Counted from the stretch's first letter, positions 1 to 9,563 are shown. The stretch is 64,000 bases of DNA from Bathynomus jamesi (GCA_023014485.1 JAJOZX010007512.1:1-64000), one strand, 5' to 3'. Notes: a model not told the origin generated them from the sequence alone. Translations and numbers: made by a program.

Positions 1-878
1 TTATTGAAAAATGCGCGTCTACACACTCACAGTCTCTCTTCTCAGCTTCAACTACACGGCTTTCACATTTGGTGCTTTTACACTGCTCACATACCATGTG
101 ACATTCTTTACAATGTCTCACTATATCATCCGCAACTCGAGGCACCCCTTACACAAATCATGATGTCTCCCATATTTTCGACTTTTGTCATAACTAGCGT
201 AAAGCCCCCTTATATTACGGATGGGGAGATACGTTGTCCCTGACAATCCTAAAATAAGTAGGGGTCTTGTACGATCTCTCACACAGCTTTTAAAAACATA
301 CAGTCCTACGACGATCATCCAACCCAAATACAACTATGCGGACATTCATTTCCTGTTCTACCCTTCTCAGCTCTTCAGGACCCATATTATCAAATTCAAG
401 TTCACAGTCTACAGCTAGTTTACGGGCACGCTCCACGACTGTAGGCAACCAAATTTTTGAGTTCCGTGTATTTTGTACAGTAAACATACGTGCTAAGAGT
501 ACTGCTATAAAGCCGCAACCACGATCGACGTTTATATGCTTTCGGTAAATAGTCGGAGAATTGAAGTTAAGAGTGTACGGTATGGCACTATGACCCGCAA
601 CACGGATACATGTCAATATTTACCGTGAAGTTGTCCATATTGAAGGCTATACTACTTTGGGCGGCTTGCATTATACGTCCTAATATATATTCTACATCTT
701 CAGCCGCCAAACGTCTAAATGGCACTATCACCCAATAATCGTCTACATCACCGTCATCTGACCCGAATCCAAAGGACAGACTCGTCCTGACTTCACGCTC
801 GTCGCGATTCTGAAGAGCAAACTCTATAATATGCTGTACAACCCGGCGTAGCCCGCGCTCAATTCCATTGCTATACAT
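1..878 (-). pseudogene. Protein-primed DNA polymerase B, N-terminal region (partial, frameshifted)
   Basis: Leftward coding is spread over three overlapping frames (878-588, 616-290, 333-121) and then continues to the window edge in another frame. Recognisable Polinton PolB N-terminal features include a segment around 480-340 ending in a VFGLDD-like strand, then an INLL/NLSR-like segment (about 270-200) followed by a Cys/His cluster (HHDLCKGC, about 165-140). A further Cys-rich stretch (CKEC, CEQC, CESR, CECV) lies at about 115-20. The exonuclease and polymerase palm motifs would lie beyond position 1. The protein would replicate the element, priming from a terminal protein. At least three frameshifts are present. 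Identification rests on gene position, the zinc-binding pattern and family resemblance, not on catalytic motifs. Confidence 0.6.
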
Positions 879-970
879 GGCTCTAGGTCGACCCTGACTC
901 TATACCGATTTCTAGTCAAGGCTGGGGTGGGGGCTGCGGATCGCACCAATTCCAGCGTTATAGCATCCTC

Positions 971-1181
971 AACAGAACGGGGGGCGGCGATGAATTAGTG
1001 GATATATTAGCGGAAGGTGCTGCTGATGGGGTGCCGTTGCGTAGGAGGTTGAGGTTGGGGATCTATTATTGTAGACTTAACAGAACGGGGGGCGGCGGAT
1101 GAATAAGGGGATATATTAGCGGGAGGTGCTGCTGGGGGCTTGTTGCGTAAGAGGTTGAGGGTTGGGGATCTATTACCGCTG
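971..1181 (-). repeat. 108-bp tandem duplication, proline-rich N-terminus of PolB
   Basis: Two copies start at 971 and 1079 with the same AACAGAACGGGGGGCGGCG stretch and stay similar for about 100 bases. Read leftward, the sequence codes for a proline-rich peptide (IDPQPQPP, NKPPAAPP) open from 1228 to 1007. Low-complexity proline-rich N-termini are common on Polinton polymerases, so this is probably the disordered start of the PolB gene, divergent from the ATPase gene. No recognisable feature lies between 1182 and 1425 apart from this open frame. Confidence 0.5.
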
Positions 1182-1425
1182 CAACAGGCGCGTATTTCGG
1201 GCGCTTTATACCTGACGTGGGTTCTCACACCTCCGCTTTGGACGTGCTACCGGTATCGCTGGTGAGGGTTCGTTGGCAGGGAGGAGATCACAACTACACT
1301 GTCGTCGAGGTCATCCGTATGTCAATGATGGGTGCTCTACCTCATCGTCATTCACGGTTCTGTGGGAGAAGAAATATAAGGAACAGCACTCAAAATTTGT
1401 AATATTTTGTAAATGACCCTTAGGA

Positions 1426-2015
1426 GTGTGTATTATATCTGGACCTACAGGATGTGGTAAAACTGTGTTTATGCTTAAAATCATTAAAGAAAAGGGAGAG
1501 ATGTTCTCGAAATTTGTGCATAAAGTTATATGGTGCTATTCGACGTATCAATCAGTGTTCAACGAGTACCAAGATGATATTTTGTTCCACAAAGGCGTAT
1601 ATGACGTTAATTCGTTAAAGGGAAATGAACATACAATCATGTAATTGACGATCTCATGTTGGAGATGGATAAAACGTTTGCCGAGACATTTACAGTATTC
1701 TCCCACCATCTTAACATAAGCGTGTTCTTCATCAATCAGAATCTATTTTTCAAAAATAGATACATGCGCGATGTGTCGTTAAATACGCAATATCTAGTCT
1801 TATTCGCGCAACGTAGAGATGTATCACAAATTGGGGTATTAGCCAATCAAATGTTCCCGAATCAGCGTAAGGAGTTTTTGGAAGTTTATAAAGAAGCTAC
1901 AAGCACGCGTTACGGATATTTGCTTTGCGACCTTCATCCGCGAAACACGTTTAGAGTGCTTCTGCGAACGAATATATTTCCAAACGAGCCTGAAACGGTG
2001 TATATTCCAGAATGA
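1426..2015 (+). pseudogene. FtsK/HerA-type genome-packaging ATPase (frameshifted)
   Basis: A Walker A motif GPTGCGKT stands about five residues from the start of the open frame. The protein then reads in one frame to 1644 and in another from about 1656 to the stop at 2013-2015, with IDDLM (Walker B type) right at the break. A C-terminal FINQNLFF-like sensor segment and an LVLFAQRRD-like segment match Polinton and virophage ATPases, which pump the genome into the capsid. One base appears to be missing near 1641. The start is uncertain: an upstream ATG at 1413 is in a different frame, so a second indel may separate it from the P-loop. The stop overlaps the next gene's ATG (ATGA, 2012-2015). Confidence 0.85.
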
Positions 2016-2333
2016 CAAAGAGACTAAAGAAATACCGTGAATTAATAAAAATCTATCATCGACTGCCCCGGGCAATGCAGCATGTTTATTAAAAATATCG
2101 ACGCCGACTTTTTAAAATGCATCTGTGAAATCTGTCTTAACGTTATAAATTGCAATGTATCAATGAAAACCCATCAGAAGGCTCGCCTACGCCGCTACAA
2201 GAACATAATACGTGCACTCGCTCGTAAAAGTCAAACTGTAGCGAAGAAAAAACGAATTATTGTACAAACAGGAGGGTCATTTCTCCCCATCTTATTTTCA
2301 GTTTTGGGTCCTTTACTGACTAGATTAATATAA
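2012..2333 (+). pseudogene. pX-like small basic membrane-active virion protein (frameshifted)
   Basis: The frame opening at 2012 gives a short basic N-terminus rich in Lys/Arg and ends at 2092 by frameshift; the rest reads from 2082 to 2333. The second part has a CICEICLNV segment, a basic stretch (KARLRRYKNIIRALA) and a C-terminal GGSFLPILFSVLGPLL hydrophobic tail. This layout is typical of a small protein found beside the ATPase in arthropod Polintons and likened to adenovirus pX (pMu). It probably condenses DNA or disrupts membranes. It overlaps the ATPase stop by 4 nt and the next gene by 1-3 nt (TAATG). Confidence 0.65.
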
Positions 2334-3055
2334 TGAAGAAAGTGGTAGTGATTCCCCACGAGGTGTACGCTTCACTGCAAAGGAATCCAGACACGGATCT
2401 AGATCCCCGTAAAAGCAGACTTAAAAGAATGGAAAGCGAATTGCTAGCCTATTAAACAGTGAAAAAACACCTGATGAGAAAAGAATCTTATACCAAGAAG
2501 CTCTGCAGAAATTTCTTCACGAGTACGAAAATTATAAGAGCCCTACAGAGATTCCTGTGGTTATTAGGCACAGCACGGGGGACGATGGACATGGCGACAT
2601 AGGATCTGAGCCCGACGATACAGCTGACCAACCAAAAAGATTAGCCACACAACATATCGAACATGTATTAAAACCCTCCCACACATTGAGGAGTAAAGGC
2701 TTAAGTCTTTATAATCTATTGAATGAGGATCCCGCCATACAATGGACCGATACAGGGGAGATCATTGTGGAAGGATCAAAGGTACAGGGATCGAATATCG
2801 TAGACATTGTCCATGATCTGGTGAGAAAGTGGGATAGGCCATCACCATCAGGATGGAAGCATATTAAAGAAACTACAACAAATAAATGTCCCTAAAACGT
2901 TGATAGGAAATCTGAACAGGTTAAAAGACTTGGAACATGCAACGCCTGTGACACAATTGAAGACGCCGTCACCCCCGGCGGTAACACCTTTGAAGAGGAG
3001 CAAGAAGAGGTTAAACCAACCCTACCCACGTGCCTCTAAATACGCAAATGGCTAA
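2333..3055 (+). pseudogene. Conserved Polinton protein of unknown function (two frameshifts)
   Basis: The ATG at 2333 overlaps the previous stop. The frame begins MKKVVVIPHEVY, breaks at about 2450, continues to about 2880, breaks again and ends at TAA 3053-3055. The middle part contains LYNLLNEDPAIQW, a GEIIVEG turn and a GSNIVDIVHDLVRK segment, followed by a GW and then a LIGN motif after the second break. This string is common in arthropod Polintons but I know no demonstrated function. The C-terminus is basic (KRSKKRL). The final codons overlap the integrase start by 8 nt. Confidence 0.6.
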
Positions 3056-4109
3056 CGTATTAACTAAACGCTATTATGACATTTCTACCCATCCTCTTAC
3101 GGCGGCGTAGATAGACTGTACAGAAGTGTTTACGGAGTAGGAAAAAAAGATGTTGAAAGATTTTTGAGGGAGCAGGACGCTTATACGCTTCATAAGCCTG
3201 TGAGAAAAAGGTTTAAAACAGCCAAGACAACGGCTTCCTCGATTGATTCTATTTGGCAAGCAGATTTAACAGACATGCAAAGATATTCTGTGTATAACGA
3301 TGGTTACCGCTACATTCTATTCATAATAGACGTATTCTCTAGATATCTGTGGCTAGTTCCTCTGAAAAATAAATCACCTGAAACAGTTGCTAAAGCCACC
3401 AAAACGCTAATGTTAAAAGAAAACAGGGTTCCTGGCTATTTTTGTACGGATATGGGGAAGGAATTTATAGGCCGTGCTTTTCAGAACATGTTGACAGAGT
3501 TTAATATCAGCTATTACACAACCAATTCTATACATAAGGCTTCTTTAGCTGAAAGAGTTCAGCGCACCATAAAGGAACGCATGCACCGTTATTTTACACA
3601 TAAAAACACATACAGATTTCTAGACATTCTGGAATCATTGGCGTCATCCTACAACCGCTCACACCATCGCACGATTGGGACAACACCTAACGAAGTTTTA
3701 GAAAGAGGTACGCTCCCGAGGAGAGATGGATCACCACCACCACCACACCACACTCTGCGCGCTTCAAAATCAATGATTATGTAAGGCTGTCGCGTTCGGG
3801 GAACAAATTCGCAAAGGGTTTTGAGCAAGGATGGACACGCGAGATTTTTAAAGTTAGGGCTATGAGACCTAAAGGTGAGATAATGATGTATTACATTGAA
3901 GATTTGAATGGGAAGAAATCTCAGGAGGCTTTTACCGCGAGGAATTGCAGAAAGTTGCGTTTAATTTAGGAAAAAATGTGTTTAAAATTGAGAAAATTTT
4001 AGGAAGCAAAGGTTCAGGAAAGAGAAAAATGTACCTGGTGAAATGGCTAGGGTACCCAGAAAGCTTCAACACCTATATAAAAGCTGATGCAATAATGAAG
4101 CTTAAATAG
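3048..4109 (+). pseudogene. Retroviral-type integrase with C-terminal chromodomain (three frameshifts)
   Basis: The start at 3048 overlaps the previous gene. The first frame breaks near 3105, the main frame runs to 3784, a third runs to 3969 and a fourth from about 3925 to 4109. The core has the rve fold: D in WQADLTDM, D in FCTDMGKEF, and a Glu in the ASLAERVQR segment, matching a DDE triad. After a linker, the last frame has YLVKWLGYPESFNTYIKADAI, a chromodomain-like fold of the kind on Polinton and chromovirus integrases that directs insertion to chromatin. The enzyme would insert the element into host DNA. All breaks are indels; no internal stop replaces a conserved residue. Confidence 0.85.
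4073..4082 (+). promoter_or_regulatory. Possible TATA box for the penton-like gene
   Basis: TATATAAAAG lies 36-45 bp before the ATG at 4118, inside the last codons of the integrase. The position would suit a short 5' leader. It also encodes conserved chromodomain residues, so the match may be chance. Confidence 0.3.
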
Positions 4110-4117
4110 TATGCAAC

Positions 4118-4975
4118 ATGGCTCCTAACCATTTCTACGTCACACTCCCGTCCTCCTCGTCCCTGTCTGTACACCCTAACAACACACTAGCCAACTTTGT
4201 AACAGAACTCCACAAGCACATTGAATTGGGTCGTGATTCGTATGAGGTGGGGATATGCGAAATTCAGCTGGACACCATCTTTTTAAATATTGAACATAAA
4301 GAAACCGTTTTTACGATTCTTAGAGACATTGACGAGTGTGAAAAAGCTGGGGTAGCTATGGATGAAACTATGCGTATCGCTCGGACTAAGATTGCACGGT
4401 ATTACAGTACAGAAGTAAGACTAGGACCGGGTCAATATGGTTCGGCCGAGGATGTTGTGAGAGGCTTAAACGTAAGTTTAAGAAACTCAAACCTTACGAA
4501 TGATTTAGTATACGAAATCGTAAACAACCCTGCACATACACTAATCCTAAAATCAAAGACTAACAGACGTATTAAAGACCATAGAAAGTTCCAAATTCTA
4601 GCCAATGGCCGATATAGCGCAGCCTTCCAAAGAGACACATTTCACGAGACACAGCATGACTTGTCCAGATTAATGTATCAATTGAAGATGGAGAAATTGG
4701 CTGAAAGGTCCCCAGACATGTGCTATATTTACAGTAATATAGTGGAGCACCAGTTTGTTGGGGATACCCAGGCACGCCTGCTGCGCATTGCTCACATCCC
4801 CAACCATAGAGGAAGGAGTTTGAGTATTACATATGACAGACCCCATTATGTGAATGTCGCAACTAATTTAATAACCAATATCTCAATATATATAAGAACG
4901 ATTGAGGGTGAAAACTTCCCATTCGGTAACGGGAGCTTAACAGTGAAGCTACACTTTCGACGCACTGAGTTATAA
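4118..4975 (+). CDS. Penton-like minor capsid protein
   Basis: An intact 285-residue frame. The N-terminus (NHFYVTLPSSSSL, then PNNTLANFVTEL and YEVGICEIQ) is the typical opening of the Polinton minor capsid protein, which is predicted to be a single jelly-roll at capsid vertices like adenovirus penton base. The gene lies between integrase and the pVI-like gene, as is usual. The stop overlaps the next start (TAATG at 4973-4977). Unlike its neighbours it has no frameshift. The assignment is by family resemblance and position. Confidence 0.75.
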   Translation: MAPNHFYVTLPSSSSLSVHPNNTLANFVTELHKHIELGRDSYEVGICEIQLDTIFLNIEHKETVFTILRDIDECEKAGVAMDETMRIARTKIARYYSTEVRLGPGQYGSAEDVVRGLNVSLRNSNLTNDLVYEIVNNPAHTLILKSKTNRRIKDHRKFQILANGRYSAAFQRDTFHETQHDLSRLMYQLKMEKLAERSPDMCYIYSNIVEHQFVGDTQARLLRIAHIPNHRGRSLSITYDRPHYVNVATNLITNISIYIRTIEGENFPFGNGSLTVKLHFRRTEL

Positions 4976-5358
4976 TGGATAGAAAGCCTTTCACCGTCTA
5001 TCGAGGGGTGCGATACCAGCGCGGTAGTGGACTTGGGTCCATTTTTTCATCCATACTACGTACGGCTGTTCCTTTGCTGAAGAGGGGTGCCAGATACCTT
5101 GGAAGGAAAGCGCTGCAATCAGGTATTAACACTGCAGAAGACATATTGGCCGGGGCTAAACCTAAAGAGGCTCTAAAAAAACATTTAAAGCGTACACGGG
5201 ACGAAATCATCAAAGATGCAAAGAGAAAAATGCGTGGTGGCGGGAAGAAGAGGGCTGCCCGGAAGAAGAAGGGGTCACGTGGTATTAAACGTAAAAGGCT
5301 ATCAAAAAAGAAGTGCTGTAAGCGAATGAAACCTATGGTTGACCACTTTTTTGACTGA
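4975..5358 (+). CDS. pVI/pVII-like basic virion protein
   Basis: An intact 127-residue frame starting within the previous stop codon. Near the N-terminus YQRGSGLGSIFSSILRTAVP forms an amphipathic helix like the membrane-lytic helix of adenovirus pVI, followed by LLKRGARYLGRKALQSG. The C-terminal half is extremely Lys/Arg rich (KKRAARKKKGSRG, KRKRLSKKK), which suits DNA binding in the virion core. Polintons usually carry such a protein immediately before the major capsid gene. Function is inferred from composition and position. Confidence 0.65.
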   Translation: MDRKPFTVYRGVRYQRGSGLGSIFSSILRTAVPLLKRGARYLGRKALQSGINTAEDILAGAKPKEALKKHLKRTRDEIIKDAKRKMRGGGKKRAARKKKGSRGIKRKRLSKKKCCKRMKPMVDHFFD

Positions 5359-5432
5359 TATAAGCTAAGGACATTGATCTCATGAATCATAGTTTGTTTA
5401 CCACTTGTCGAGAGAGGAGTCACTATTTCGCC

Positions 5433-6699
5433 ATGGCACGCTTCATCCACCCATGTAGTTCACAATGCTGTAAATCGGAGCTGTCCCTTTTTGAGCTACC
5501 TCCAACCCAAGTTTCTATTGAGCACAGTGACTTTATTACAATTAACCCTTTAAACACAATTAGTTCCCCGAGTGCACCTATAGAATTCGTGATACCCAGC
5601 TCAGGTCCTTACTTTTTTGATCCAAGCTGTGTGCACATGTACGCTAAGCTACGTATAGCCCATTCTGATGGAACGGTCTGCGATGACAAATATGCTGTAT
5701 ACCCTGAAACAAACTTTCTGCACTCCATATTCAACCAGTGTGACGTATATTTAAATCAGACCAACATATCGGCAGGCACGGGGTACTATCATCTACGAGC
5801 CTATCTGGAAAATGTCCTCAACTTTTCCAAAGAAGCGAAGGCTACCTTTTTAAGTGCCGAGGGATATTATCAAACTAAAGATGAAAATAGTATAAAGGAC
5901 AAATTTAAAAATTCTAAAAAGAAAATATACGAGTGTTTTGGACGGTTGCACACAGATTTCACTTTCCAGGAGAAGTTGCTTGTCAACGGGTGGATATGAA
6001 AATAAAGCTCACCCGCACGAGTCCTGAGATCTGCTTAAATCTGGATGCTGATCAAGAGAGGGTGCAAAGCCCGTTGTGGTTCACATTATGGACACATACC
6101 TCCGCGTACGGCGAGTGAAATTAAGTTCACCAAAACAACTAGAAATTGAGAAAAATTTACTAAACGCTACAGTGAAATATCCTATTAACAGAGTGCAGAT
6201 CAAACTATATACGGTTCCTGCAGGGTTGGCATCGAAGCAGATAGAAAACATTGCCCTGGGAAATCTTCCTAAAAGGATATTAATCGGCATGCAGGACCAC
6301 GCTTCGGTGAATGGAAAATATAAAAAGAGTGCCTTTAAATTCGAGAATTTCGGACTTAAAAATATAACTCTATACGTTAATGGCACTGCTTTGGGTGGAA
6401 CAATGGGTACGGACTATTCATCAGACGCTGTGTTACCTCTTTGTGCCAGAGCCTATAGTAATCTGACCCATATTGCAGGTGATTGTGATGAGCTTGGTAA
6501 TGGGGTAACGCAGGAAGAATTCATTGATCAATTTAACCTTTATCCGTTTGACATTACACCTGACTTATCTGCTAGCGTAAATACCCATTTAACCCCACAG
6601 CAGAGCGGAAACATCTCAGTGCGGCTGGAATTCGCCAAGCCTATATCGCTAACCCTAATAGAAGTAGATAGATTTAGGAGCGTTATCACTGACTTTTAA
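5433..6699 (+). pseudogene. Major capsid protein, double jelly-roll (hexon-like), two frameshifts
   Basis: I chose the ATG at 5433 rather than the one at 5382 because family members begin a few residues before the SELSLFELPPTQ motif. The first frame runs to 5999 and includes IEFVIPSSGPYFFD and NFLHSIFNQCDVYLN. A short middle frame covers about 5985-6075, and the last frame runs to 6699 with KYPINRVQIKLYTV and a terminal strand. This is the hexon-type protein that builds the capsid shell. Two indels, near 5988 and 6070, break it; no stop occurs within any one segment's conserved core. The protease gene starts 2 bases after the stop. Confidence 0.85.
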
Positions 6700-6700
6700 A

Positions 6701-7183
6701 ATGGATGCTAATACACTTCAGAAAGTAATGGAACGAGTCACACGTTCCAAATTTATCGGCGTGTTTGCGAAGAATGAAACATTGAGTTTGCCAAGTACGC
6801 GAGAATGCGGTAGTCTTATTGTGAACACAGATGTCATCGGTAATGAAGGGATTCACTGGATCGCTGTCTATTTTAAAAATAGACAGCGCCTGTACTATTT
6901 TGATTCACTCGGTACTCAACCCTGGAGTGACCCTATTATTGTAAAATTTCTCGCTCAGTTACATATTCCCGAAGTTGTATGGAACCCATTTCGCATACAA
7001 GGATATTTTACTAATGTTTGCGGAATGTACTGCGTCTCATTTCTCATGCATATGTCAAGTGATAAAGAATTTATAAATTTTTTAAATTTATTTGACCCGT
7101 GTCACACTCGCCGAAACGATGAAATGGTATGCAGACAGATAAAAATCCGTTTTCCAATTGTACGTACTCGTTGTATATTATAA
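6701..7183 (+). CDS. Adenain-like cysteine protease (virion maturation)
   Basis: An intact 160-residue frame. The catalytic His lies in GIHWIAVYF (about residue 52), the acidic partner in YYFDSLG (about residue 69), and the nucleophile Cys in TNVCGMYC (about residue 106), which is the Cys protease layout shared by adenain, Ulp1 and Polinton proteases. It would process capsid and core precursors. It is the last rightward gene, with a polyadenylation signal at 7250. Confidence 0.9.
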   Translation: MDANTLQKVMERVTRSKFIGVFAKNETLSLPSTRECGSLIVNTDVIGNEGIHWIAVYFKNRQRLYYFDSLGTQPWSDPIIVKFLAQLHIPEVVWNPFRIQGYFTNVCGMYCVSFLMHMSSDKEFINFLNLFDPCHTRRNDEMVCRQIKIRFPIVRTRCIL

Positions 7184-7224
7184 TGTTTTTGTTCGTATAT
7201 TTGTAACGATATATTCTGTAGTTG

Positions 7225-7230
7225 TTTATT
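7225..7230 (-). terminator. Polyadenylation signal for the leftward spliced gene
   Basis: AATAAA on the minus strand, 74 bases after the stop at 7304-7306. It lies between the stop codons of two convergent genes. Confidence 0.5.
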
Positions 7231-7249
7231 GTACTGATTTCTTTCATTT

Positions 7250-7255
7250 AATAAA
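7250..7255 (+). terminator. Polyadenylation signal for the protease transcript
   Basis: AATAAA on the plus strand, 67 bases after the protease stop. Together with the minus-strand signal it makes a compact convergent terminator of about 120 bp between the two genes. Confidence 0.5.
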
Positions 7256-7303
7256 TTTATGAAAATATATTGTCTTCTTATCCCAAAAAGATCGAAAAAC
7301 ACT

Positions 7304-8329
7304 TACATTATTTCGGTGTGACATTGTTGACTGATCAGTATATCCTCCGTATTCCGAGATTCTTCAAAAGATTGTATAACACGTGTCAAATCCTCATCGG
7401 ACCTTAAAGGAATAATGTTCATTCTTTTAAAACATATACAGAGTATACAGACAGATCCCCATTATGTGAAGATATCTTTGGTTCGAGGAATAACATTGAT
7501 TGCCATAAAAAATTTCGATTTTAGCATAATGGGGATAAGAGGTAAAACCAAATAACATTGATTGCCATAAAAAATTTTGGCGAGTATCTATTTGACGAGA
7601 TACTACAACTCTCCATATATATATAAAAACGAATTATAGACACTTACATTTCTATGGTAGTCCCCTGCGTCGGGTTGTAAGGAGCGTCACTGCAAATATC
7701 TTCAACGGTTTGCGTTGGAAATAATTCGCCACGGTCAATCGCATTGAAAAGACTAATTGCGGTTAATGCTGCAGTATCACTTTCTTCATACAATTCCGGG
7801 GAGACGTACAGGTCCATGGTGGAGGATGTGTGACATTGCTGACTGTTCAGTATATCCTCCGTATTCCGAGATTCTTCAAAAGATTGTATAACACGTGTCA
7901 AATCCTCATCGGACCTTAAAGGAATAATGTTCATTCTTTTAAAACATATACAGAGTATACAGACAGATCCCCATTATGTGAAGATATCTTTGGTTCGAGG
8001 AATAACATTGATTGCCATAAAAAAATTTCGATTTTAGCATAATGGGGATAAGAGGTAAAACCAAATAACATTGATTGACATAAAAAATTTTTGGCGAGTA
8101 TCTATTTGACGAGATACAACAACCCATCCATATATATAAATCGAATTATAGACACTTACATTTCTATGGTAGTCCCTTGCGTCGGGTTGTAAGGAGCGTC
8201 ACTGCAAATATCTTCTACGGTTTGCGTTGGGAATAATTCATCACGGTCAATCGCGTTAAAAAGACTAATTGTCGTTAATGCTGCAGCGTCACTTTCTTCA
8301 TACAAGTCTGGGGAGACGTACAGGTCCAT
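7304..8329 (-). CDS. Uncharacterised acidic protein, three predicted exons, in-frame duplicated
   Basis: Predicted exons are 8329-8160, 7935-7648 and 7423-7304, with two 224-nt introns. The start has a strong Kozak context (CCACCATGG). Both introns begin GTAAGTG directly after an AT dinucleotide and end TTTTAAAAG; both junctions are phase 2 and the frame stays open. If a donor is not used, the following codon is a stop, so each exon could also end as its own short protein. The product is about 190 residues, acidic, with MDLYVSP, SLFNAIDR and EDICSDAP segments in exons 1 and 2, and PLRSDEDLTRVIQSFEES in exons 2 and 3. I recognise no family. The middle exon is a fusion of a 3' exon with a 5' leader and first exon. 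The acceptors have weak pyrimidine tracts, so splicing needs RNA evidence. Confidence 0.5.
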
Positions 8330-8339
8330 GGTGGAGGGA
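7316..8339. repeat. 512-bp tandem duplication covering exon-intron units
   Basis: Sequence 7316-7827 recurs at 7828-8339 with an offset of exactly 512 (donors at 7647 and 8159, acceptors at 7424 and 7936). The copies differ at scattered positions only. The junction near 7828 joins the end of one copy's terminal exon to the leader and first exon of the other. Confidence 0.85.
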
Positions 8340-8396
8340 ATGATTATTCACTGACGCGAAAATAGCTACTGTTACTCCCAACTGAAAAATAGCCCC

Positions 8397-8454
8397 TTTT
8401 ATATGCACAATCGCCAAGCTCCGCCCCAAAAGACCAGATGTTCGTAGTGATTGG
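8397..8454 (-). promoter_or_regulatory. RNA polymerase II promoter: CCAAT, GC box and TATA box
   Basis: On the minus strand, CCAAT lies at 8454-8450, a GC box GGGGCGGAG at 8427-8419 and a TATA box ATATAAAAGGGG at 8404-8393. The expected transcription start is near 8370, about 40 bases before the Kozak ATG at 8329. The order and spacing are those of a classical strong promoter. A further CCAAT on the plus strand lies at 8489-8493. Confidence 0.65.
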
Positions 8455-8544
8455 CTGCCGGTGTAGCTGGGTGGAGCTATGACGTGTACCAATCCGCTAT
8501 AACGGGATCGGACGAGTAACATATATATAAAATCGTGTTTCTTG

Positions 8545-8585
8545 TGAATAAATTATAGACACTTACATTTCTATGGTAGTCCCTT
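8545..8585 (-). repeat. Third, truncated copy of the exon/donor unit
   Basis: AATTATAGACACTTACATTT and the following bases to about 8583 repeat the exon end and splice donor found at 7648 and 8160. The copy lies upstream of the promoter and retains only about 40 bp, so it is a relic of a further duplication. Confidence 0.6.
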
Positions 8586-8758
8586 ATATTATATTTTTAC
8601 TTACAAGTTATTTCCAATTCGGCGAGAAATTACACTAGGGTACAACGAAAACTATTTGGTGTTTCTTATAGAACTTTTGATGCTGATTCAGGTTTCAGAA
8701 TTTTCTATCCCCCATAGTTTTCGAGAAAGAATCATAATAATCGTGTATATTTGTCAAC

Positions 8759-8812
<54 letters not shown>

Positions 8813-9511
8813 CACAGATGGAGTCGATGTAGACAATGCAGGTCCTAATTATCTCGATGAAATAGTGAGCAATCGACGAGATGTAATTCTGAATCCACGT
8901 TAAACTGTGGGTCTAAGGCGGAGTGAAAACCTTTCCAATTCGGCACAAACTCTGCCATTTTAAGGATGGTTTAACTGCAGCACTATAAATGTTATAGTTT
9001 AAATGAAGAGGCTAACTAAACACTGCATAAATAAACACTAAAATAAAATTAAATGTTATAATATGAAAAATAAATAATATATATATATATATATTTACAT
9101 ATACCTATCATAAGATGTTTAAAAGAATGTGTATATAATAATTATAGTAAACTTATGCCAAGATAAACTAGTTATCCATAAAAACCTAATTGGTTTTCTA
9201 TAATTCTGTTTTCTATGGTTGGTTGAATTATGTGTAGGCTAACTACGTTATTTGTTTCGTCGGATTGTGTTTTGGCTAATTTCAAGTTTAATGAAGTTCA
9301 AGTTAATGCTATATTTGTTTCTAATCGTTAAACACTATATACATCTATTGTAAAACACTATATACATCTATACATCTATAGTGAAACACTATATATATCT
9401 ATTTATCTATCTTAAAAAAATTATAAAATATTTATCGTTTAATTTTGCTCATGTTGTTTGCAAAGTAGATACATTTCAAACTTGTTTTAAATAAAGAAAA
9501 AATTAAATATA

Positions 9512-9563
<52 letters not shown>

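Larger units (their letters stand above)
1..8585. mobile_element. Polinton/Maverick (adintovirus-like) element, right-hand part
   Basis: The gene set is diagnostic: leftward protein-primed PolB, then rightward packaging ATPase, pX-like protein, retroviral-type integrase, penton-like protein, pVI-like protein, double-jelly-roll capsid protein and adenain-like protease. Polintons are self-synthesising DNA elements related to adintoviruses and virophages and use PolB plus integrase. The left terminus lies outside the window and no right terminal inverted repeat was found; the right limit is set at the last piece of element-like sequence. Most damage is single-base frameshifts with few in-frame stops, so the copy is young or the assembly carries indel errors. 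Confidence 0.9.

Noticed and set aside
1217..1402. Short plus-strand frame before the ATPase
   Set aside because: No resemblance to a Polinton protein and it overlaps the proline-rich minus-strand repeat.
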